Below, in pieces: positions 44,607-54,694 of a stretch of DNA of 64,000 nt. The number at the start of each line of letters is the position of its first letter. Positions within the stretch are counted from its first letter, which is position 1. The notes under the pieces are model-generated. The model made no database searches and was not told where the DNA came from. It saw only the letters and a program-made list of their open reading frames with translations. The DNA is from Siphonodentalium dalli (lineage: Eukaryota; Mollusca; Scaphopoda; Gadilida; Siphonodentaliidae). The DNA lies in assembly GCA_032622095.1 (NCBI GenBank), contig CP136065.1:109159195-109223194 (forward strand). The letters run 5' to 3'. The position numbers and the translations under genes are program-made.

Positions 44607-45432
44607 TTTTGTACTTAATTATGCTGTTATCGGGTCATATAGCTTAGCGCTTTGTGTTTCATAAGTTTCTCGTGCTTCACGACGACGAATGGTTTGATTG
44701 CCACTAATATTTACAAATTAAGGCCACATGGTGATCACAATTTAGAGTCATACAATCTCAGAGCCATCTCCCACATCGAGGAGCTGAGTAACGATCACAA
44801 ACTTATTAGTATATCATGTATTTGTGAGTTTTGTTGGAAATCCGAATCTGTAATCGTAACAACGAATAGAGAAAAACGACAACGAATATAAAGAACACAA
44901 ATTCTAGTGACGTAGTACCCTATTCGTAATAATTATTTGTTGTCGTTTAAAATAAGAATGGTCTCTAATGATATATACGATTTCAATCTTCCATCGACTA
45001 GTTTATGTAATTAAAGCGCCACATAATATTTGAATCCTCGATTATTTCTGATCCGAGCCACAATTATGCAGTTTTATTCACGAAGAGTGCCATTACTTTG
45101 ACACCTTTCGCATTATGAACTCACACTGATAAGAAATTATGAATAACTTATATTAAAGCGATGTGAAACACTCCGGTATGGTGATCAAATAGAAATGGGG
45201 AATAATCTTGTTCAAATCTGTTTTTTTTACATATATTTTATTCAAATTGACAACACACACTGTAATTCTTATATATTAATTAAATGCAGTGACTCTCGAT
45301 GGCTTTTTGCTGTTGGGTCGTTTCCGGCCGAAGGCCGTGTAGGGTGGTCGGACTGCAGTTTATACGTCCCTTCGCCCTTCACTCTCGATGGCGAAATTGT
45401 TTTCGTCATTTTATATATCGCCGATAGTAGCG

Positions 45433-45515
45433 AGTTTGCGATTTCAAACGGGTACGGGTACCGGTACTGGTACTGGTAGCTACCCGTACCGGTACACGTT
45501 TTGAAATCGCAAACT
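45433..45515. repeat. 83-bp hairpin with GGTAC-rich core
   Basis: AGTTTGCGATTTCAAA at the left is matched by the reverse complement at 45498-45515. The inner arms GGGTACGGGTA and TACCCGTACC also pair, around a GGTACTGGTACTGGTAGC loop. A related block (CCGGTACCCGTACCCGT, GCAAACTCGCTAC) occurs in inverted orientation at 48327-48366. Confidence 0.8.
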
Positions 45516-46145
45516 GTTTTACGGGTAGAATTAAGCATATCGACGGGTAGTGTATGGTGAGCCAATTGCAGCACAATATATATGATGTAGAGAATTTTTT
45601 ATCCGCTTCGCTTTCTTGGCCGACGTTATACTTGTTGTTATGGTTATATGATGGACATCTGCGTGGATAATGGATTGCATTAACCAGGGACGAGGCGAAA
45701 GTGGAAGGAGTTGGCGTCTTTCTTTGACTCATTTTGGTAACATTTTCAATAATTAGCTTTCATAAGTAATTTCCCAGACCGTTCGAGTGTCGTCTAGAAC
45801 AGATGGAATTTTCTGACTGAGAAAATATGTTATGATAGCACAAATATACAATTACGCTAATTTAATAATCCAACCATTATTCGGTGTAAAATGTGTTGGT
45901 TTAGACCCAGGGTCCAAGAATGACCTACATGCATACACTTTTAGTCAGATATAAGACCGAAATTGCCCCTTATATTAGTTGGGGAATATTTAGTCATATA
46001 ACTGGTAATGGGTTGGAATCTTTCGAAGGGTCGGGCAAGGGAATATTCATCCCAAGAACTTGGATATTTGTCTGGGTCTAAACCCGGATGTAGGTAGAAC
46101 AAGAGCTACACTGGGCGTGCAAAATACCCCCTCTCTTGGGTCGGC

Positions 46146-46803
46146 GGAAACTGGTAAAAAAGGGGCATAACTCTGGTAAAAATTGGCGGACGGAACTCAA
46201 ATTTGAACTTGACCTGTGTTTTGGTGGGAGAAAGTAATATACCAAATTATCATTGAATCCGATAAGCTCTAGTAAAGTTATCATCCGGAAAACAAATTTC
46301 AGGGATTTTCTAAGTCAAATTACGTCAAATAAGGGGCATAACTCCGGTGAAAATTGGTGGACGGAACCCAAATTCGAACTTGAGCTGTCTTTTCTCCTAA
46401 TAAACCCACATACCAAATTTGATTGAAATCGGTTCACTCTAACTAACTCTGCCAGAACCCAAGTTCGAACTTGACCTGTGTTTTGGTGGGAGAAAGTAAT
46501 ATACCAAATTTGGATTCATTCCGATAAACTATACTAAAGATATCATCCGGACAACAAATTTCAAGGATTTTCTAAGTCAAAAAACGTCAAATAAGGGGCA
46601 TAACTCCGGTGAAAATTGGCGGGCGGAACCCAAATTCGAACTTGAACTTACTTTTCGGCTAATAAACCCACATACCAAATTTTATTGAATTTGGTTCACT
46701 CTAACTAAAGTTATCATCCGGAAACCAGGTTAACGGACGGACGCCCGGACGGACAGACCAATACTATAATGCGGCCGTTTTTTTTCAAACGGGCGTATAA
46801 AAA
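46146..46803 (+). repeat. Family D hairpin-tailed repeat
   Basis: Monomers starting AAGGGGCATAACTC at about 46161, 46330 and 46593, plus a partial unit at about 46450, each contain GAACTTGA(C/G)CTGT, CATACCAAATTT and a TATCATCCGGA block. A GGACGGACG microsatellite (46735-46758) and a hairpin at 46769-46798 (ATGCGGCCGTTT and its near complement) precede AAAA. The order of parts is the same as in families A and B. Confidence 0.78.
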
Positions 46804-47149
46804 TCAAACTTGTTAAATATAAAAGGGTGTTTAATGGTACACTATTCATTATATGGTTCGAATAAAGAGCGTTTGCTTCACGTCTATGCGAAACAAAGAA
46901 AACAGCTAAAAGTCGATCTGATGACGGTAAGATTGTGCCGACTATGAGGTGTGTATATCAGTATTTGGTGTCACTATCGGCCACTACAATATACAACAGT
47001 CTTGGGGTTCAAATGCGCCATGTCCGTTCAAAAGTCAAATATCTATATTAAAATGAGAAATCAGTCACCACCACATAAGGTACAATAACTGAACGGTTGT
47101 ATTCAATCGTGTAACACATTCACGGTGTACTTATGCACAAAGGGTCGAT

Positions 47150-47881
47150 AGGGGACGTGGCGAAAGGGTGGGGTGTATCACCCCAACTTTTGTCAACAGT
47201 TGGATATTGCATATACCTAAAACACCAAAACATACGTTCAAATTATTCTGTCATTCAGTTTGATTTTCCAAAAATGTATTAGTGCGGATTTTTTTTTATA
47301 GTTTTAGACCAACATTTGCAAATATTCCTACTTTTGGTAGAAAAACATTCGGGCTATATGGTCAACAGCAGGTTGGAAATATCCAACAAATGTAAAGCTT
47401 GAGGAAAGTCAATAATTTTCAATTTTCATGTTCAGATTTCAAAACGTTCTCACACCAGACCGAACCATGGTCGACCCGGTATGCCCTGGTCTAACCACAT
47501 TCAGTGGCTCGTCAATACTGATCATTGATTTGTGAAAAACAAACCAGGGCGTGAATTTGCCTGGTGTTAGACCACTAGATGTTATGATTTTGCAATTTCC
47601 AGGTTCATATCTACAAAACTGTTCTCGTACTGCATGGTCGGCAAGGTGGACCCCCCCCCCATCACAGGACTTCTGCAACAAGACTACTGATCCATTTAGA
47701 ACAGTCCAAAATAATATTCAGGACAGTGAAGGATCAGTTGGGGGGAATCAGAGCCCAACGGCGTGCACAATTTGAATTACGCACAAACCTCTGTTTGGTG
47801 TGGTTTAAGGGGGTGTATAGTTGGGAATTTGAAGGTGGACACACCTTCTCAACGCGGAGACCCCCTATAATTACGTCCCTG
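47150..47881 (+). mobile_element. Non-autonomous hAT-like element
   Basis: The left end GGGGACGTGGCGAAAGGG and the reverse complement of the right end CAGGGACGTAATTATAGGGG resemble the CAGGGACGTGG termini at 30758-31115. Possible decayed 8-bp flanks are GGTCGATA and TGTCGAGA. Internal sequence resembles the hAT element at 35129-36402 (CAACAGTTGGA, CACACCAGACCGAACCATGG, a C tract). Confidence 0.6.
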
Positions 47882-48522
47882 TGTCGAGACTGCGTATAGC
47901 ACCGCCAACTCACTCTCTTAATCATAACATGTCGATAATCCCGGGGTTAGCCCCCCCCCCCCCCCCCAAATCACATTCCCAAAAAATAACATGTCATTAC
48001 TTGAGTGAAGACAGTTGTCAGTAAACAAATCGGCGTTCCATAGTTATCTTAGTGTTAGAAGCCGCCTCGATACTTTGAACATAAAACATGGCTTAAATGA
48101 TAAATGTATCGATGAGATTTGGCAATTAAATCGTGCAATAAATAGATTAATGCATAGCTGACTGTTATTTCGTAAAACTAATGTACTTTTGAGTGAGAAA
48201 ACTTTAGCGAAAGACTACCAGTCAACGGGATACATCTACCCGTTCCAAATCCCTATCGCTTTATGTGCTGCATTCAAAGTACGCAAATGACCGTGACGAT
48301 TTTCACCGATCTACCTGGATCTACCGGTACCCGTACCCGTCCGACGGGTATCGCAAACTCGCTACTAACTGTTGCATCCCGAATCGAGAAGTAAATATTT
48401 ACAATTGAGCTTAGTTCAGATGATGTTTACTATGGAGTGGTACGGTATTATGTCTTTAATATTCACCTCGGGTTGATAAATCCTCATGTCAACCTCGAAA
48501 CAATGCAATAAATGTAGTGCAG

Positions 48523-48603
48523 TCGTAACTTTTTCGGACAGTCCAAAAACTTGTTCACAGAATTGACGACCACTAGTCCGCTTGTAAGAAAATAGAGCCG
48601 TTT
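48523..48603 (+). repeat. 80-bp repeat shared with 44527-44606
   Basis: See the earlier copy. This copy has GTCGTAACTTTTTCGGACAG and TTGACGACCACTAGTC, about 80% similar by eye. Confidence 0.7.
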
Positions 48604-48739
48604 AATCTTTCCACCAGAGTAAGGTGATATAGATTATAGTTCTCATTGTGGTTATTAGTTTGTATATATACTTAATGATTTTGTTACCGTGTCATATTCA
48701 GTGTTAGGCTCAATGATCAACGAACGTCGTCGTCATCAT

Positions 48740-49800
48740 CGCCGAACTGCATGTGTTTGGCGTTCCAAAATAAACAGAAGCCAAAAACCTTCGCATCCCC
48801 ACTGTCAACAACATAAAAGACAAATCATAAGAACTCAAGGCTGCCATCGAATATTAAAACCAGATATTGTATGCGGTACAGAATCGTGCTTGAGTGGAAT
48901 GAACATAGATTCTGAAGCAGAACAAAACGTCATCCACTCAAGTGAAGTATTCCCCCGAGAACTACAACGCCTATACAAATGACAGGACAACAAATGGAGG
49001 AGGGGTTTTCATCTTGATTGAGAAAACCATCGTCTCTGTAGAACAACACGAACTAATAATAGGCCGCGAAATTGTGTCGGCAAAACTCAGACTACAGAAC
49101 AGGAAAGATCTCCATCTCGGTGGTCTATAAAAGCCGCACCGAAGCTAAAGTTAGTAGAAGAACTATGAAAGTTCATTGGAAAGCTAACAGGAAGCCACTA
49201 AAAAGACATCAGAATACCAAGGCCATGCGCATGGGGTCATGATGCACAGGTCAAACTCATCAACATCATGGGAGAACATCAACTAATTCAGAAACATATA
49301 GAACATACCAGAGAAAATAACATGCTAGACCTTGTATTATTATTATTAAATCCCTCTATTGCCATATCATCTACTATTGTGCCAGGGGTACCCGATCATG
49401 AAATGGTCGTCACAGATGTAGATATCAACACACACCTTCAAATTCCACCAGCGAGGAAGTGTTATATCTTCAGCAAAGCCAACTGGGGAGACATGATAGT
49501 AGATGCTTCCATAATTTCCAATCTATATATCTATACCACCAAAGATATCAAGGCGCGAGCACAAATGACCTATGGAACACTCAGAAACAAGACCTCAAAT
49601 CGTCAATGGAGAAGCACATTGCATCCAAAATGATCCGCTTCCGAAATAAACCACCATGGCTGACAATGAAAGAGAACATAATGTTAAGCTCCAGTCATGG
49701 AAGGGTTAATGTCACATGGTGTGTTGGGCCTGAAACTATACTTCCAAGCTTTTCAAAAAAGCCAAGAAAAACAACAATGTGACAGGATATAGAGAATACC
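48740..49800 (+). pseudogene. LINE endonuclease-region fragment
   Basis: Across three frames the sequence gives LKPDIVCGTESCLSG (Glu motif), SEVFPENYNAYTNDR and NGGGVFILIEK, IVSAKLRLQN, then after a gap VPGVPDHEMVVTDVDI (SDH-like position), KCYIFSKANWGDM and SKMIRFRNKPPWLT. This is the order of an APE endonuclease followed by the linker before the RT, as in CR1/Jockey-like LINEs. It is frameshifted at several places, parts of the central domain are missing (around 49130-49260), and there is no RT downstream. It is unrelated in detail to LINE-1 and LINE-2. Confidence 0.7.
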
Positions 49801-49929
49801 AGACATAATGTAACAAAAAAGGCGCCGAGGAGAGTGGAATGGGAATGATCATCATTTCACATCTCATCATCATCGGTCGGACCACCAGAGAGTGAGGATC
49901 GCCATCTCTTATGATGACCACGCGACCGT

Positions 49930-50645
49930 TAAGCGGGAGGTAAAATGGCAACATTTAAATGGGGAATTCAGTGTTTATTTTTGGGAACAGATTGATCAAA
50001 CCTTACAAAGCGCAGGTGATCATATCATACCTTTTTGGAAAGTTTGAATATATATCTAGCGACGCGGAGCGTAATTTTGATTTTCATCCTAGGTTTTTTA
50101 AATATTTCCAATAAAATGAAAAAATCAGCTTCGCGTTGTCACTAGATATACATGCATGCTCAAACATTCCAACAAAACATGAAGCATTCTTCTACGGTTT
50201 GTAAATATTGAGTAATCTTGTCCTGAAAATTAGCACTGAATTCCCCATTTAAAAGTTGCCACTTCACCTCCATGTTAATCTCTGGTGATGTTACAACCAT
50301 GCTGGACTCCATGCCCACAAAGACGGATACTAGCTGATTCTGGACTTCCACGCAGTCCGGCCGGGAACAGCCCTTATCTGGGCTCTCTATCGGGAGGGGA
50401 CTGGAGACATCCAAATCAGTCAGAAGAAAAAGAAAAAGAAGACACCATCGAGAAAGAAGAGAGATGCAGAGAGATTGGCTACGTGGAAAGAGAAGTCGAC
50501 TGAGACTCCACCAGATTACTCCTCCCACACAGCCGAGATCCCTTCCCAGTATGTCCAGGTGTGGAATTTCCACCACCATCACCACCATGGCCAGACGAGA
50601 ACACCGAGGACGAGGACCCTGAATTCGTCCTGAAGACTCCGTAGT
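49930..50645. pseudogene. Inverted coding remnants: VKWQLLNGEF unit and KKTPSRKKRDAER unit
   Basis: The plus strand at 49935-50015 gives REVKWQHLNGEFSVYFWEQ, and the minus strand at 50290-50165 gives MEVKWQLLNGEFSANFQDK, so two related units face each other across about 150 bp. Further right, the plus strand at 50422-50560 reads KKKTPSRKKRDAERLATW followed by Pro/Ser sequence, similar to the remnant at 19320. No domain name is known to me. Inverted arrangement and stops show debris, probably of repetitive-element proteins. Confidence 0.45.
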
Positions 50646-50882
50646 ACATTTAGCCAGAGACTTCACCTGCTACAACATCCGATCAAGAAACATCCGACCA
50701 AGAAAACATAGAAGCGTTATCACACGATTAAATAATAGCGTGCCTCATTAGAAAAGCTACAGAAGCCGAACTTCGGCCCCGGCCCGGTTTGGCTGAACTA
50801 AAGCTAAAAATTTCTTTCACAAACATAACGACGACGATTAGGATACTGTATACGGCAATACGTGGATTACCGTGCGCGGTTT

Positions 50883-51110
50883 TTTCAATTCAATTCAATT
50901 ATTTTGTCTTAACGTCATTAAATTTGACATACAAAGACAATATATACATATATACAGTAAATTATAATACTTGTCATGTGTGCAAATGTATCTTGGAAGA
51001 GATACGTATGTTTTCATGTTGTGTAACTGACCATGCATAGTACATAGTGCTATAGGGGATAATTGATAATACAAACAATAAGGTTGACTCATATATATAT
51101 TTACTTACAC
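50883..51110 (-). mobile_element. 3' end of another LINE, AATTG-tailed
   Basis: On the minus strand, TATGTCAAATTTAATGACG and AAGACAAAATAATTG lead into three AATTG units (50886-50900). Such short tandem tails mark 3' ends of CR1/RTE-like LINEs. Upstream sequence is not recognisable as coding, so the copy is 5'-truncated. Confidence 0.55.
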
Positions 51111-51125
51111 ACATATATATAGATA

Positions 51126-54100
51126 CTAGAAGGTGACCCGACTTCGTCCGGGCTTTGACCTTGAATTGTCCATTTTGAAGGTCAAGGTCAAGTGGGGTCA
51201 CGATTTGACCAGTTCAGAACACTGCCCGGACAAAAGTACCCGACAGACGTTCCCGTCGAAATCCATCCGGTTTTACCCGATTTGACCTCGAATTGATCAT
51301 TTTTAAGGTCAAGGTCAGATCGGGATCACGATTCGACCCGTCCAAAACACTCAGTGGACAAAAGTAACCCTATGTATAAAATTTCGTCGAAATCCGATCA
51401 AAATTGGCGATTTGACCTTGAATTGACCCGATTGCAAAGTCAAGGTCACGTCGCACGGGCAAATGCATAGGCTTATGAGACTCCCCATATGAAAATACCC
51501 CCACATACCAAGTTTCATCGAAATCCCGTGATATTTGGGCGTTTGACCTTGAAATGACCCGATTTCAAGGTCAAGGTCACGTCGCACGGGCAAATTAATA
51601 GGTTCATGCCACTACCCGGCCGAAGGTACCCCCACATACCAAGTTTCATTGAAATCCCGTGATATTCGGGCGTTTGACCTTGAAATTACCCGATTTCAAG
51701 GTCAAGGTCACGTCGCACGGACACATTAATAGGCCCATGCCACCCCCGGCCGAAAATACCCCCACATACGAAGTTTCATCGAAATCGGGTCGGCCGTTTT
51801 CGAGTTCATCGCGAACACACACCCACACAGACAGACAGACAGACAGATCTTCCAAAATATATAATACTAGAAGGTGACCCGACTTCGTCCGGGCTTGGAC
51901 CTTGAATTGACCATTTTGAATGTCACGGTCAGGTGGGGTAACGATTTGACCCGTCCAAAACACAAAAGTACCCGTCGAAATCCATCCTGTTTTACCCGAT
52001 TTGACCTTGAATTTATCATTTTGAAGGTCAAGGTCGGGTCGGGGCACGATTTGACCCGTCCAAAACACTCAGTGGACAAAAGTAATGAGACTCCCCATAC
52101 GAAAGTACCACCACATACCAAACTTCATCGAAATCCCGTGATTGTCAATGTCACGTCGTACGGGCAAATTAATAGGTTTATGCCACTCCCCGGCCGAAGG
52201 TACCTCCACATACCAAGTTTCATCGAAATCCCGTGATATTCTGGCGTTTGACCTAGAAATTACCCGATCCCAAGGTCGAGGTCACGTCGCACGGACAAAT
52301 TAATAGGCCCATGCCACCCCCCCGGCCGACACACACCCACACAGACACAAACACAGACAGATCTTCCAAAATATATAATAGACTAGAAGGTGACCCGACT
52401 TCGTCCGGGCTTTGACCTTGAATTGACCATTTTGAAGGTCAAGGTCAGGTGGGGTCAAACACCAACACCCCAAAAATGGTGGAAATCGGCCCAGCGGATA
52501 CCGGGAAATCGGCCCAGCGGATACCGAGATACCCTATGCATCAAATTTCGTCCGTAAAAATCCGCCAGTTTAACCCGATTTGATTTCCACTCAAGTATAT
52601 AAACGCGCCTCATATACACCCGCTCATTAATTATCAAGCCAAGACGTCTGAAACAGTCAAATGCATCGGCCGGTTAAGCGTTAACGTGATCTAACGTTAT
52701 GACCTCTAACGACGTCATAGAAGTTACGCATTGTTTTTATCCTGATGGAAGATAGTACCACTTCTTCTTGATAATTGAGGCAGATAACTAACACGGATAC
52801 ATACGCATTATATATCGTTGGAAAGAGGAAACACGAAAGATTCTCACAGTGTCATTATTATGACTGGCATTTTATTATTCGCGCTGTTTCGAATCGATTT
52901 GTAAGCACCGAACTCAAATGAAAGTCCCGTAACACAGCGTAAAAACAGATTTGACCTCGGCACGTAAAAAGTTGAGCTGGGCCGTTTTCGAGTCCATCGC
53001 GATCACACACACACACACAGACACACACACACACATATCTTCCAAAATATATAATAGATATATATATCAAACTAGCAGGTGGACCCGACTTCATCCGGGC
53101 TGTTTCCCCTCTGCTTTTCGGCGAATTGCGCGATTTGACCTTGAATTGTTCATTTTGAAGGTCAAGGTGAGGTGGAGTGACGATTTGACCCGTCCAAAAC
53201 ACTGCCCGGACAAAAGTACCCGACAAAAGTACCCGTCGAAATCCATCCGATTTTACCCGATTTTATCTTGAATTGATCATTTTGAAGGTCAAGGTCGGGT
53301 CGGGGTCACGATTTGACCCGTCCAAAACACCCAGTGGACAAAAGTAACCATACGTATCAAATTTCGTTGAAATCCCATAAAAATTCGCGATTTGACCTTG
53401 AATTGACCCGATTTCAAGGTCAAGGTCACGTCGCACGGGCAAACGAATAGGCTTACGACACTCCCCATACGAAAGTATCCCTATACACTAATTTTCATCG
53501 AAATCCCGCGATACTTGGGCGTTCGACCTTGAAATGACCCTATTTCAAGGTCAATGTCACGTCGCACCGGTAAATTAATAGGCCCATGCCACTCTTCGGC
53601 CGAAAGTACCCCCACATACGAAGTTTCATCGAAATCGGCTCAGCCGTTCTCGAGTCCATCGCGAACACACACACACACAGACAGATTTCCCAAAATATAT
53701 AATAGACTAGCCGATGAGCCCGACGTTGTCCGGGCTATTCAAAAACCAAATTTCAAGTCGATAGCTCTACCCAGCCCGAAGTTGTCCGGGCTATTCAAAA
53801 ACCAAATTTCAAGTCGATAGCTCTACCCGTTTCCTAGATCTGGTCTGCGCATGCGCGAAGCTGGCGTCGCACGGGCTCGGCGACCCGATAAAATTCGTAT
53901 CCGGGCAAGATACATTCACATAGCAAATTTCAAGTCGATAGCGCCACCCGTTTCCGAGATCTGGTCTGCGCATGCGCTGCACGGGCGTCAAACGGGCTCG
54001 CCAATACGACAACGACGACCGCCTGGTCAAACTACACACACGTACCAATTTTGTCCCGATCGGTCGAGAATCGTAGATTTGTATAAATGACATACAGACA

Positions 54101-54694
54101 TACAGACAGACAGACAAACAGAGGTCTTCAAAATATATTATAGACTAGCAGGTGGACCCGACTTCGTCCGGGCTATTTCCCCTCTACCTTTCGGCGAATT
54201 TCGCGATTTGACCTTGAATTGGCCATTTTGAAGGTCAAGGTCAGGTGGGGTCACGATTTGACCCGATTTCAAGGTCACTTCGCACGGGCAAATTAATATG
54301 TGTATGCCACTCCCCGGCCTTAGGTAACCATATGTATCAAATTTCGTCGAAATCCCATCAAAATTCGCGATTTGACCTTGAATTGACCCGATTTCAAGGT
54401 CACGTCGCACGGGCAAATGAATAGGCTTATGATACTCCCCATACGAAAGTATCCCTAGACACTAATTTTCATCGAAATCCCGTGATATTCGGGCGTTTGA
54501 CCTTTAAATGACCCGATTTCAAGGTCAATGTCACGTGGTACGAGCAAATTAATAGGCCTATGCCACTGCCCGGCCGAAAATACCCCCACACACCAAGTAT
54601 CATCGAAATCGGTTCGGTCGTTTTCGAGTCCATCGCGAACAGACACACACACACAGACAGACAGACACACAGATCTTCCAAAATATATAATAGA
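51126..54694 (-). repeat. Helitron-like units of subfamily A (rich in TCAAGGTCA)
   Basis: Units 1-4 and 6 (51126-53706, 54145-54694) begin on the plus strand GGTGACCCGACTTCGTCCGG or a close variant. They contain many TTGACCTTGAATTGACC and GAAGGTCAAGGTCA words, and share ACATACCAAGTTTCATCGAA and CACGTCGCACGGGC. Unit 3 carries about 350 bp of otherwise unique sequence (about 52600-52975) not seen in the others. Units differ in how many internal monomers they keep. Confidence 0.8.

Noticed and set aside
50160-50666. 168-codon minus-strand frame as a single gene
   Set aside because: Only its carboxyl part (MEVKWQLLNGEF...) resembles another coding segment; the rest is the antisense of a better-supported plus-strand basic motif.
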